A DNA stretch of 64,000 nucleotides from contig JAFXVP010000052.1 of the NCBI GenBank assembly GCA_017524445.1, forward strand, positions 1 to 64,000. The letters are read 5' to 3'. Below, one piece after another: positions 16,946 to 25,360 of the stretch (position 1 is its first letter; each line of letters begins with the position of its first letter). The notes under the pieces were generated by a model, which made no database searches, was not told where the DNA came from, and worked only from the letters and a program-made list of their open reading frames with translations. Made by a program: the position numbers and the translations under genes. The stretch comes from Clostridia bacterium (GTDB taxonomy: Bacteria; Bacillota; Clostridia; Christensenellales; CAG-138).

Positions 16946-18358
16946 TTATTCCGCGATCTCGTCCGGAACGGATTCGGGATACATGCGCATATAGCGGCGG
17001 CGCACGACCATCGAGACCGTAAAGTGCGTCAGCGCCGTCAGCGCCCACGAGATCGGATAGGAGAGGTACACCATCCAAAGCACGGGGTTCAGCGGGAAAA
17101 TAAGATAGATCCAGAGAAGCCGGAACACGCACGAGCCGAGCAGCGAGATGACCGTGGACAGCGTGGACTTTCCGAGGCCTCTCAGAACGCCCGAGCCGAC
17201 TTCCATGAACGCGAGCGTGAAGTACGGCGCAATGTTGATGTAAAAGCGCGTGTATGCGGTCTCAAGCGCAAGCTCGTTGCCGTTCTGGATATACAGCGAA
17301 AGCAGCGGATGGCGGAAGAGCAGCAGGATCGCCGCCGAAACGACGGCTACAAGTCCCGTCACGAAATAGCAGCAGCGCATGACGGTGCCGATGCGCTTGT
17401 ACTTCCTTGCGCCGTGGTGCTGGCTTGTGAACGTGACTGCCGCCTGATAGACCGAGTTCGTCGCGACGTACGCGAAGCCCTCAAGGTTCGTCGCCGCCGC
17501 GTTGCCGTCGATGACCGCGGACCCGCCCGGGCACATGGTATTGTTGATGCCGATGATGGTACTCTGGATCAGCATGTTCGAAAGCGAAAACAGCATGCCC
17601 TGCACACCCGCGGGCAGACCGTCGCGGATGATCTCCTTCATCGCCGCGCCGGTGATGCGTAGTTTTTTAAGCTCCAGGCGGCACCAGCCGGCATCGCGCA
17701 TCAGCACGATCCCGAGGATCAGAACGTTCGCCGCGTTCGCAATGACCGTGGCGTACGCGACGCCGTCGACCGACATCTTCATCACGAGCACGAAAAAGAG
17801 GTTCATGCCGACGTTCAACAGTCCCGTACCGGTCAGGATATAGAGCGGCGTGCGCGTGTCGCCCTTGGCACGGAAGATCGCGATCAGGTAGTTCGATACG
17901 GCGAGGAACGGCGCGCCGGCAAAGTAGATGCGGGTATAAAGCGTCGCAAGCTCCAGCACATGCCCCTCGTCGCCCAAAAGCTTCAGGATCGGACGGCTCA
18001 CGAACAGGCCGACGAGTGCGCAGATCGCGCCGAACAGCGCCGCCATGACGAGCGAGGTGTGCACCGACTGTGAGGTCGCTTCTTTGTCTCCTCTGCCGAT
18101 GTTTCGTGCGACGACGACGTTCGTGCCGATCGCAAAGCCCGAAAAGATGTTCAGGATGAAGTTGATCATTGCGCCGGTCGTGCCGATCGAGCCGATCGCG
18201 CCTTCCACGCCCGACATGCCGGCGACGATCATATCGGCGGCGTTGTAAAGCATCTGCAGAAGGTTCGTCGCCATCAGAGGCAGCGCGAACAGAAAGACCT
18301 TGCCGAGCAAAGGTCCTTCGAGCATGTTGATGTCCTTGGATCTTGCGAATGCTTTCAT
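16946..18358 (-). CDS. MATE family efflux transporter
   Basis: The 470-residue protein has about twelve hydrophobic helices and MATE landmarks: MLEGPLLGKVFLFALPLMATNLLQMLYNAADMI at the N terminus, GTNVVVARNIGRGDKEATS after helix two, and the matching second half. It is an Na+- or H+-coupled exporter of cationic drugs or metabolites in the cytoplasmic membrane. Its ATG overlaps the tsaD stop codon (ATGA), showing translational coupling. It is standard length, unlike the fused MATE at 11903. Confidence 0.92.
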   Translation of the reverse strand: MKAFARSKDINMLEGPLLGKVFLFALPLMATNLLQMLYNAADMIVAGMSGVEGAIGSIGTTGAMINFILNIFSGFAIGTNVVVARNIGRGDKEATSQSVHTSLVMAALFGAICALVGLFVSRPILKLLGDEGHVLELATLYTRIYFAGAPFLAVSNYLIAIFRAKGDTRTPLYILTGTGLLNVGMNLFFVLVMKMSVDGVAYATVIANAANVLILGIVLMRDAGWCRLELKKLRITGAAMKEIIRDGLPAGVQGMLFSLSNMLIQSTIIGINNTMCPGGSAVIDGNAAATNLEGFAYVATNSVYQAAVTFTSQHHGARKYKRIGTVMRCCYFVTGLVAVVSAAILLLFRHPLLSLYIQNGNELALETAYTRFYINIAPYFTLAFMEVGSGVLRGLGKSTLSTVISLLGSCVFRLLWIYLIFPLNPVLWMVYLSYPISWALTALTHFTVSMVVRRRYMRMYPESVPDEIAE

Positions 18359-19413
18359 TCCGATACAACGGACAGATACGGCGTCGCGTTCAGGTCAAGC
18401 CCGTCCCTGTGCCCTTTCATGAGAAGATAGAATCCGGCGCTGCCGATCATGGCGGCATTGTCGGTGCAGTATAAAAAGTCGGGACAGCAGAAGCGAATCC
18501 CCTTCTTCTTTGCCTTTTTCGCGAGCGCTTCGCGCAGCGCAGCGTTTGCGGACACGCCGCCCGCGAGCACGAGCGTATCAAAAGCCGCGCGGACCGCCTT
18601 GTCACTCAGGATCGAAACGACCTCATACTGGAAGCTTGCCGCGACGTCCGCGCGGTTGACTTCCTCTCCCTTCTGCTCCGCGGTGTGCAGGAGGTTGATG
18701 ACCGCGGTCTTGAGCCCCGAAAAGCTCATGTCAAATTCGTCCTCGCGCTCGTTGAACGCGGAACGGAAGCGGAACGCCTTCGGGTCGCCCTCCCTTGCGA
18801 GCTTTTCCAGCTCGGGTCCGCCGGGATACGGAAGCCCCAGTACGCGCGCGACCTTGTCGAACGCCTCGCCCGCCGCGTCGTCGCGCGTGCGGCCGATCAG
18901 CGTGCAGCGGTCGTAATCGTGCACCCGCACGATGTGGCTGTGCCCGCCCGACGCGATCAGCGCCGTAAACGGCGGCTCAAGGTCGGGAAACGTCAGATAG
19001 TTTGCGGCAATGTGCCCTAAAATATGGTTTGTGCCGATCAGCGGAAGATTCCCGGCGAGCGAAAGCCCCTTTGCGTAGCTCACGCCGACGAGCAGCGCGC
19101 CGACAAGGCCGGGACCGCACGTGACCGCGACCGCGTCGATATCCTTTAGTCCCAAGTTTGCATCTTCGAGTGCCTTTTCCACCACCGCGCCGATGCGCTC
19201 GACGTGGTTGCGGCTCGCAAGCTCCGGCACGACGCCGCCGTACTTCCGATGCAGCGGGATCTGCGTGTGCACGACGTTCGAAAGAACCTCCCGCCCGTCT
19301 TTTACGATCGCGCAGGCGGTCTCGTCGCAGGAGGTCTCGATCGCAAGCACCGTCGCGTGCCCGCGTTCGATCAGTGCCGCCTGCTTTTCCCTTGCAAGCG
19401 AATCGTAGCTCAT
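18355..19413 (-). CDS. tsaD: tRNA N6-adenosine threonylcarbamoyltransferase TsaD
   Basis: The 352-residue protein matches the ASKHA-fold TsaD/Kae1 family: VLAIETSCDETACAIV at the phosphate-binding start, NHILGHIAANYL with the HxxxH metal site, FTALIASGGHSHIV and VLAGGVSANAALREAL. It transfers threonylcarbamoyl to A37 of ANN-decoding tRNAs, together with TsaB and TsaE, which are not in this window. The N terminus is about 15 residues longer than many homologues, but the ATG overlaps the upstream stop (ATGA), supporting this start. Confidence 0.95.
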   Translation of the reverse strand: MSYDSLAREKQAALIERGHATVLAIETSCDETACAIVKDGREVLSNVVHTQIPLHRKYGGVVPELASRNHVERIGAVVEKALEDANLGLKDIDAVAVTCGPGLVGALLVGVSYAKGLSLAGNLPLIGTNHILGHIAANYLTFPDLEPPFTALIASGGHSHIVRVHDYDRCTLIGRTRDDAAGEAFDKVARVLGLPYPGGPELEKLAREGDPKAFRFRSAFNEREDEFDMSFSGLKTAVINLLHTAEQKGEEVNRADVAASFQYEVVSILSDKAVRAAFDTLVLAGGVSANAALREALAKKAKKKGIRFCCPDFLYCTDNAAMIGSAGFYLLMKGHRDGLDLNATPYLSVVSE

Positions 19414-20603
19414 GCGTGTTCCTCCGCGGTTGTTTCGCCGTCAGACGTCGTCTCTCCCTCCGTCAGCCTTTGGCTGACACCTCCCTCGTCAGAGGGAGGT
19501 TGGGAAACGGGCGCGTGTTCTCCAATCGTTTTCTCCGGTTCCGCGGCGTCAGACGGGGTGCCGTCGCGCCTTGCCTCCCCTGTGCAAGGGGAGGTGTCCT
19601 TGCCGTCAGGCGAGGACGAAAGGGTTGTCGCGTCGGTCTCCTCCTTCGGATACAGCGGCGGGATCAGATGCTCGGCTACCGGCGTGGACGGTTTTTCCTC
19701 CTCCGCTTCGCCGTATAAAGCACGGCGCCGGATCTCCTCACGCTTGCTGACCGGCGCGTTCTGCAAGGTGTGCGCCAGCACAAGGTCCGGTCCCTTGATC
19801 GCGACCGGCTCGTTCGCGTCGTGCTCGATCACGACGACGTCCGCGACCGGCGAGGGCTTGCCCTGTTTGCGGAACGCGTAACCGATGAACACGGCGACGA
19901 TCGCCGCGACGACGATCTCGATGATCACGGCGAGCGCGCAGCGCAGCACGATCGACGGGAAGATCGGCAGCAGCATGTTGACCATGACGCTGTCACTTGG
20001 CAGCACCCAGTTCAGCTCGTTCATCGCCTGCACCGTTGCGCCGGCGGACAGATACTGGAACAGCGACGACGGGAAGATGATGAAATGGAACACGGTCCAG
20101 AAGCTCGAAAAGTCGAGGATCGCCCAAATCCCCAAAAACGCGAGCACGCCGCCGAAGACGCCGCAGCCCCAGAAGATGCCCGAGGCCAGGATCGCGCGCT
20201 TTTTGCCGCGCTCGATGAGCAGAAAGCCGATGAGAAGCAGCGCCGAAGCGCCCAAAGCGCCGACCTTTGTGAACGCCTCCATTCCGAGCCAGAGCGTCTG
20301 CACCTCCGCCATGTGCACGATTTCCTTCTCGTGCCAAAAAACGTCCTTGACGTCCTCGCCGTTGATCTTCGCCTCGACCTTGATGTTCACGCGATCGCCG
20401 CGCATGTAGTCCAGAATCGCCGTCGTCGCGCGGGCAAGATCGGGCGTAGAAATACCGACCTGTGACGAAACGTCCAGCTCCCTGTATTGCTTTTCGATTG
20501 CGTCGTTGTCCTTGAGGATCAGCGAGACCGTAAAGAACCCTGCGGAAAACAGCAGAACGATCGTCGCGATGATCACGCAAAGCTTACCGATTGTATTGCG
20601 CAT
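19410..20603 (-). CDS. DUF1461-type integral membrane protein with repeat-derived C-terminal tail
   Basis: The 397-residue protein has a first helix at 7-30, a periplasmic loop (about 35-105) with DYMRGD and HEKEIVHMAEVQ as in the DUF1461/TIGR01906 family, and further helices to about residue 250. Family members are usually 210-260 residues. The remaining 140 or so residues are hydrophilic and cytoplasmic, and residues about 331-384 are encoded by a palindromic repeat element (19451-19609), giving the low-complexity DTSPCTGEARRDGTP and PPSDEGGVSQRLTEGE. Function is unknown. It is coupled to tsaD by an ATGA overlap and sits 9 bases after the kinase-like gene. Confidence 0.8.
   Translation of the reverse strand: MRNTIGKLCVIIATIVLLFSAGFFTVSLILKDNDAIEKQYRELDVSSQVGISTPDLARATTAILDYMRGDRVNIKVEAKINGEDVKDVFWHEKEIVHMAEVQTLWLGMEAFTKVGALGASALLLIGFLLIERGKKRAILASGIFWGCGVFGGVLAFLGIWAILDFSSFWTVFHFIIFPSSLFQYLSAGATVQAMNELNWVLPSDSVMVNMLLPIFPSIVLRCALAVIIEIVVAAIVAVFIGYAFRKQGKPSPVADVVVIEHDANEPVAIKGPDLVLAHTLQNAPVSKREEIRRRALYGEAEEEKPSTPVAEHLIPPLYPKEETDATTLSSSPDGKDTSPCTGEARRDGTPSDAAEPEKTIGEHAPVSQPPSDEGGVSQRLTEGETTSDGETTAEEHA
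19451..19609. repeat. Palindromic repeat inserted in the DUF1461 coding sequence
   Basis: It contains nested inverted repeats: GTCAGCC-TTT-GGCTGAC, ACCTCCCTC-GTCA-GAGGGAGGT and CCTCCCC-TGTGCAA-GGGGAGG. The style (short GC stem pairs joined in series) matches the intergenic elements at 35394, 39112, 39564 and 49561, although the end sequence differs. It keeps the reading frame open. Confidence 0.7.
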
Positions 20604-20612
20604 GCCGCCTCC

Positions 20613-22328
20613 TCAGCGATAGAACGTATTGCCGCCGACAAACTCGCGAAGAATGCTCGTGGGCGGGATCTCGTCCTCCACGGCGGCGTCCGAAATGTAG
20701 TTCAGAAACTTGATGATGTTGATGACCTCATCGTAGCACGGGCTCGACGAATCCACGTCCTTGAGGAGCGGATAGATGTGCTTTTTCAGCACCGCAAGCT
20801 CGTAGACCAGAGAGGTATTCATGATCTCGTCCGCGCCCTCCTGATACGGGAAGATCCAGCGCTGTTCGCCGCGCTTGACGGACTCCCACATGCCGAGCGT
20901 ACGCTCGATGGTCGCGCCGCGCGTGAGGTAATCGCGCACCATGCGGCGCAAAAGCCGCACGTCGGTTGTCGGGATGCGGTTGTGATCGTCGAGGTTCAGC
21001 GTCGTCAGCGCCGATACATAGAGCTTGAAGATCAGCTTTTTGTCGACGCGCGGCGTGAGCAATTGCGGATTCAGCCCGTGCAGGCCTTCGATGATCAGCA
21101 TCGCGTCGTCCGAAAGCTTTACAAAATGCCCGAGCATCTGCCGGGAGCCCGTCTTGAAATCGAAGTGCGGGATCTCGACCTGCTCGCCCGCAAGAAGCTT
21201 CTCGAGGTCGATGTTGAACTGCTCGACGTCGATCATGTTGATGTGCTCGTAGTCGATCTCGCCGTTCTCGTCTGGCTGAATGTATTTCCGGTCGATGTAA
21301 TAATCGTCAAGCGACAGCAGGATCGGCGTCTTGCCGAGTACGCGAAGCTGGGTTGCGACGCGGTTTGCGCTTGTCGTTTTGCCCGAGCTGGACGGCCCCG
21401 CGATCAGCACGGCGCGCGCGCCGCGGTTGACGATCTCGGTCGCGATCTCCGCGAATCTGCGCTCGTGCAGCGCTTCGTTGACGCGGATCAGCTCGCGCAC
21501 GCTGCCGTTTTCCACCATGTCGTTGAGGTCGGCGACGCACCGGCAGTGCATGAGATCGCCCCACTTGTCCGACCGCGCAAAGACCTTCGATAGATTCGGC
21601 ATATACACGTAGCGCGTCGCGACGTCCGCGTCCGCGGTCGACGGGCGCAGCAAAAACAGTCCGCCCGGACGGAACTGGAGGTCGAACACCTTTGCGTAGC
21701 CGGTAGAAGGCAGCATTTCGCCGTAGAAGTAATCCGCGTAATCGCCGTGTTCGTACACGTCGAAATACGTGAACTGCCGCCACTTCAAAAGCCGCACCTT
21801 GTCCGCCTGTCCGTCCTTCTCGAAGAGCTGGATCGCCTCGTCGATATCGTGGCGCCTGCGCGTCAGCGGATAGTCGGCTTCGACGATGCTTCGCATCTTC
21901 GCACGCACCGTCTCAAGATCGTCCGGCGTAAACTGCGGCTCCATGTCCACGGAAACGTCCAGCGACGGACCGATCGCGTAGTTGATCTTGCAGTGCGCTG
22001 CGGGGAACAGCTCGCGCATGGCGAGGAAAAAGATATAGATGATCGTACGCTCATAGATCGCCCGGCCGCGGCTCTCTCCGTAGAGGATGAGCTTCACGTC
22101 GCCGCCGCCCTTCCTTATCGCCTTTCGCATGCGGAACGTCGTGGGATTGTCGCCCTGTTCCTTTTCGCGCATCGGAATATAGTTCAGCGTGAACACCTCG
22201 CCCGCGATGTCCGCGGCGATCGGTCGCGTTTTCAGACTGTCGGTGTCAAGTCCGAGCCTTCGCACAATGTCCAGAAGGCTTTCGCCCGCGGAAACCTCTG
22301 CGGGAATGCCGTTGATACGGATCTGCAT
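20613..22328 (-). CDS. Nucleoside (uridine) kinase-like P-loop protein with N-terminal TGS-type domain
   Basis: The 571-residue protein has an N-terminal beta-grasp/TGS-like segment (about 1-60, MQIRINGIPAEVSAGESLLD). A threonyl-tRNA-synthetase second-additional-domain-like region follows (about 60-230), then a uridine/phosphoribulokinase-type P-loop domain with Walker A IAGPSSSGKTTSANR near residue 290 and LLSLDDYYIDR after it. This is a common clostridial architecture annotated as nucleoside or uridine kinase; true substrate is not settled. The ATG at 22328 follows GGGGGT and begins 5 bases after ppaC, so the two genes are cotranscribed. Confidence 0.85.
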   Translation of the reverse strand: MQIRINGIPAEVSAGESLLDIVRRLGLDTDSLKTRPIAADIAGEVFTLNYIPMREKEQGDNPTTFRMRKAIRKGGGDVKLILYGESRGRAIYERTIIYIFFLAMRELFPAAHCKINYAIGPSLDVSVDMEPQFTPDDLETVRAKMRSIVEADYPLTRRRHDIDEAIQLFEKDGQADKVRLLKWRQFTYFDVYEHGDYADYFYGEMLPSTGYAKVFDLQFRPGGLFLLRPSTADADVATRYVYMPNLSKVFARSDKWGDLMHCRCVADLNDMVENGSVRELIRVNEALHERRFAEIATEIVNRGARAVLIAGPSSSGKTTSANRVATQLRVLGKTPILLSLDDYYIDRKYIQPDENGEIDYEHINMIDVEQFNIDLEKLLAGEQVEIPHFDFKTGSRQMLGHFVKLSDDAMLIIEGLHGLNPQLLTPRVDKKLIFKLYVSALTTLNLDDHNRIPTTDVRLLRRMVRDYLTRGATIERTLGMWESVKRGEQRWIFPYQEGADEIMNTSLVYELAVLKKHIYPLLKDVDSSSPCYDEVINIIKFLNYISDAAVEDEIPPTSILREFVGGNTFYR

Positions 22329-22333
22329 ATGTT

Positions 22334-23956
22334 TTACCCCCAAAGTACGGATAGTGCCGGGACGATCTGCTTTTTACGCGAAAGCACGCCCGGAAGAAAT
22401 ACGTTGTTGTCCTTGATCCTGACGTTGAACGCCTCCTCGACGGTGTCGACGTCGCCGACGGCGAGCAGCACCGTGCCCTCGCGCAGCACGTCGGTCAGCA
22501 TCAAAAGAAGGATGTCGAACTCGCGCTCGGTCTTGACCTGCTCCATTGCCGCGACAAACTCGTCCCTCCGTGTGAGCAGCTCCGCCGAATCGATGCAGTT
22601 GATCTGCCCGATGCCGAGTTTATGTCCCGCGATCACGAAATGCTTGAAATCGGAGAGAAGCATCTTTCTCGGGTCCGTATCGCGCGTGGCGGACGGCGTG
22701 AAGATGTCGCGTCCGAGCTCGTCGAGTGATTCGCCCGCGATCGCCGCCATGCGCTCCGCCATCACGCGGTCGCGCGGCGTCGCCGTCGGGGACTTGAAGA
22801 AGATCGTATCGGACACGATGCCGGCGGCGAGCAGCCCCGCAAGGTTCCTGTTCGGCATGATGCCGCGCTCCTGGAACATGGACGCGACAATCGTGCAGGT
22901 CGCGCCGACCGGCTCGTTGCGCACGTAAATCGGCGCGCCGGTCTGCACATCGGCAAGGCGGTGGTGATCGATGATCGCAAGGATCTCGGCTTCCGATAAC
23001 CCGTCGACCGACTGACTGACCTCGTTATGGTCGACGAGCACGACCTGCTTGCGGTTCGGGCGCAGCAGGTGATAGCGCGAAAGCGTGCCGATCACGCGGT
23101 CGTTCTCGTCAAGGATCGGGTAGCTCCTGAAGCGCGATTTCAGCGTCTGTTCACGCACGTCGTCGACGTAATCGTTGATGTGGAACGAGACCGTTTCGGT
23201 GCCCGGCAGGATGCGCTCGACCGGAACGGACTGGATGATCAGCCGCGCCGCGCGGTACGCGTCGAACGGCGTCGTGATGACGACCGTATCCTTTGCCTCC
23301 GAAAGAAGCGCCGGGTCGATCTGCGCGCCGCAGATCACAATGCAGGCGACGTTTGCGGAAAACGCGGCTGAAAGGATCGCGGGATCGTTTCCGGTCACGA
23401 CGATCATATCCTTTGTGAACGCGATCTCCGTGCCGGACTGCGGCACAACGATCAGAAGGTTCCCGGAAAGCGCGGTCACGCCGCTGTTGCCGTCCCAAAT
23501 CGTTCCGTCCAGATTCGAAACAAGGTTGAAAAGCGGGATCTCACTGAGATGCGGGTTTTCGGAGGATTCGAGGTCGAACGACGCGATATCGCCCGTGGTG
23601 ACCATGCCGAGGAGCTTTCCGTCCTCCCCCGCAACCGGCAGAAACGTCGCTTCGCCGTTGCTTTTCAGCATCGTTTCCCACGCACGGCGCACCGTGACCG
23701 CAGCGGAGAGTACGGGCGGGCGGTCGAAGTTCAGATCCCGCACCTGCGTAAAGACGTTGTGGATCCGCTCCGGCGCAGAAAAGCCGAAGCGTTCGAGGAT
23801 GTGCGCCGTCTCGTCGCTTACCGTGCCGAGCCGCGCCGCCGTATAGCGCCGATCGCCCAAAGCGTTCATCAGCGCGGCGTACGCGATCGCGGAAACGATC
23901 GAATCGGTGTCCGGGTTCTTGTGCCCGGTGACATAGATGGGGTTTTGTACGTCCAT
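22334..23956 (-). CDS. ppaC: Manganese-dependent inorganic pyrophosphatase with CBS-DRTGG regulatory insert
   Basis: The 540-residue family II pyrophosphatase has a DHH domain with GHKNPDTDSIVSAIAYA near the start, VDHNE and IDHHRLADV in the middle, and a DHHA2 domain ending in GVLSRKKQIVPAL, where SRKKQ binds pyrophosphate. Inserted between the DHH motifs is a CBS-DRTGG-CBS unit (about 70-310), which in characterised homologues binds adenine nucleotides or diadenosine polyphosphates and tunes activity. It hydrolyses PPi in the cytosol and needs Mn2+ or Co2+. The ATG at 23956 is chosen over upstream in-frame starts because GGCGGAAC and a promoter lie before it. It heads the operon to tsaD, divergent from a manganese-riboswitch gene. 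Confidence 0.95.
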   Translation of the reverse strand: MDVQNPIYVTGHKNPDTDSIVSAIAYAALMNALGDRRYTAARLGTVSDETAHILERFGFSAPERIHNVFTQVRDLNFDRPPVLSAAVTVRRAWETMLKSNGEATFLPVAGEDGKLLGMVTTGDIASFDLESSENPHLSEIPLFNLVSNLDGTIWDGNSGVTALSGNLLIVVPQSGTEIAFTKDMIVVTGNDPAILSAAFSANVACIVICGAQIDPALLSEAKDTVVITTPFDAYRAARLIIQSVPVERILPGTETVSFHINDYVDDVREQTLKSRFRSYPILDENDRVIGTLSRYHLLRPNRKQVVLVDHNEVSQSVDGLSEAEILAIIDHHRLADVQTGAPIYVRNEPVGATCTIVASMFQERGIMPNRNLAGLLAAGIVSDTIFFKSPTATPRDRVMAERMAAIAGESLDELGRDIFTPSATRDTDPRKMLLSDFKHFVIAGHKLGIGQINCIDSAELLTRRDEFVAAMEQVKTEREFDILLLMLTDVLREGTVLLAVGDVDTVEEAFNVRIKDNNVFLPGVLSRKKQIVPALSVLWG

Positions 23957-23996
23957 GTATGTTCCGCCTTTCCGTACAGATAAATATCCATTTTTT

Positions 23997-24025
23997 ATTA
24001 TAGCAAATGCGCGCGGTATTTGCCA
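23997..24025 (-). promoter_or_regulatory. ppaC promoter
   Basis: On the minus strand, TATAAT lies at 23997-24002 with TGGCAA 17 bases upstream (24020-24025). It is back-to-back with the riboswitch promoter. Confidence 0.6.
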
Positions 24026-24035
24026 CAATTCGCAC

Positions 24036-24064
24036 TTGACGTTTGAAAAAAATTCACATATAAT
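24036..24064 (+). promoter_or_regulatory. Promoter for the yybP-ykoY riboswitch transcript
   Basis: TTGACG (24036-24041) and TATAAT (24059-24064) have 17-base spacing, near consensus. Confidence 0.85.
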
Positions 24065-24071
24065 AGCGCCG

Positions 24072-24190
24072 TAAAAGGGAGTAGCCGACGCGAAAGCGTG
24101 GCCTGCGGCGTCAGCACGGAGAGAATCCCGCTGCCGGTCGGAATGTGCGAGACTTTTATGCATGATTGATATGCATGAAAGTCTCTTTTT
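24072..24190 (+). ncRNA. yybP-ykoY (manganese) riboswitch with terminator
   Basis: The leader has the family hallmarks: AAAGGGAGTAGCC at the 5' end, GCGTCAGCACGG in the junction region, and the closing CGAGACTTTTATG segment. GAGACTTTTATGCATG (24149-24164) can pair with ATGCATGAAAGTCTC (24171-24185), followed by T5, forming an intrinsic terminator. In characterised members Mn2+ binding favours the aptamer over the terminator, turning on Mn2+ exporters. The downstream CaCA exchanger is a usual partner of this class. Confidence 0.85.
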
Positions 24191-24210
24191 CATGCGAAAG
24201 GAAGGTAGTT

Positions 24211-25242
24211 ATGTCATTTTCTGTCCCCGATTCTCTGTTCTGGACCATCGTACTGTTTCTCGTGGGGCTCGGTCTCATCTGCGTTGCGGGCGACAAATTC
24301 GTCGACGCGGCGGTCGCGATCGCAAAGCGGCTGAAGATCCCGCAGATCGTCGTCGGCGCGACGATCGTATCGCTCGGCACGACGCTGCCGGAGATCCTCG
24401 TCTCCACCACGGCAGCGGTCGGCAGCGCGCAGTCGCCCGAGATCAGCGTCGGAAACGCGCTCGGCAGCATCATCTGCAACACGGCGCTGATCGCCGGCAT
24501 CGGACAGCTGATTCTTCCCGCCAAGGAAATCAAGTCGAAATCCGTCGGCTGGCGTATGCTGTTCTTCGTCGGAACGATGGTACTGCTGTTCGTCTCCGTG
24601 CTCATCAGCCCGTCCAAGACGTTTATCGACCAGAACAACGTCGAGCGCGTCGCCGTCGGAACGGTCGGGCGCGTGATCGGAATCATTCTGATCCTCGGTT
24701 TCTGCGTCTACGCATACCTTTCGATCAAGCTGAAGGACAGCGACGGCGAAGCGGAATATGACGAAAATGAAAAGGTCATGCCGATGTGGGCGGCGCTTCT
24801 GATGCTCGTGATCGCGGCTGCCGCGCTGTTCGTCGGCGCAAACCTGCTGGTCGAAAACGGACAGGTCCTTGCGCTGGATTACCTGCACGTACCGGAGCGC
24901 GTCGTGGCGGTCACCATGATCGCGCTCGGCACCTCGCTGCCGGAGCTCGTCACGACCGTGACCTCCGCCGTCAAGAAGCAGGGCGACGTGGGCCTCGGCA
25001 ACATCATCGGCGCAAACCTCTTCAACGTGCTGCTCGTGCTCGGTCTTCCCGCCGCGATCACCGGCAACATCGCATTCACCGACAAAGCGCTGTTCCTCGA
25101 CCTGCCGCTCGCGCTGCTTGCCATGGTCGTGCTGATCGTGCCGATGCTGATCCGCAAAAAAGGCTCCCGCGTGCAGGGCGCGATCCTGTTGCTCGGTTAT
25201 ATCGGCTACTGCGTCTGGTCGTTTGTCGCCGCCGGCGCGTAA
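24211..25242 (+). CDS. Calcium/sodium (cation) antiporter, CaCA family
   Basis: The 343-residue protein has ten or so membrane helices in two inverted repeats. Each carries the ion-binding alpha motif: VGATIVSLGTTLPEILVS with GNALGSIICN in the first half, and VAVTMIALGTSLPELVTT with GNIIGANLFN in the second (the Glu and Asn ligands are present in both). This is the YrbG/CaxA branch of CaCA exchangers. Because the leader is a yybP-ykoY riboswitch, Mn2+ efflux is the likely main job, though Ca2+ exchange cannot be excluded. AAAGGAAGG precedes the ATG; upstream in-frame starts fall inside the terminator. A terminator follows. Confidence 0.9.
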   Translation: MSFSVPDSLFWTIVLFLVGLGLICVAGDKFVDAAVAIAKRLKIPQIVVGATIVSLGTTLPEILVSTTAAVGSAQSPEISVGNALGSIICNTALIAGIGQLILPAKEIKSKSVGWRMLFFVGTMVLLFVSVLISPSKTFIDQNNVERVAVGTVGRVIGIILILGFCVYAYLSIKLKDSDGEAEYDENEKVMPMWAALLMLVIAAAALFVGANLLVENGQVLALDYLHVPERVVAVTMIALGTSLPELVTTVTSAVKKQGDVGLGNIIGANLFNVLLVLGLPAAITGNIAFTDKALFLDLPLALLAMVVLIVPMLIRKKGSRVQGAILLLGYIGYCVWSFVAAGA

Positions 25243-25250
25243 AACTTCCG

Positions 25251-25280
25251 GTCTGCCGAATCACCCGGCAGACTTTTTTT
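25251..25280 (+). terminator. Rho-independent terminator after the exchanger
   Basis: GTCTGCCG (25251-25258) pairs with CGGCAGAC (25266-25273), followed by T7. Confidence 0.9.
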
Positions 25281-25360
25281 CGTTTAAACTACGTATAAGG
25301 TTCGCGGCATATGCTATGCACAGAAAAGCGATAATCGCCTTTTTCGGAAAGGAGAATGCT

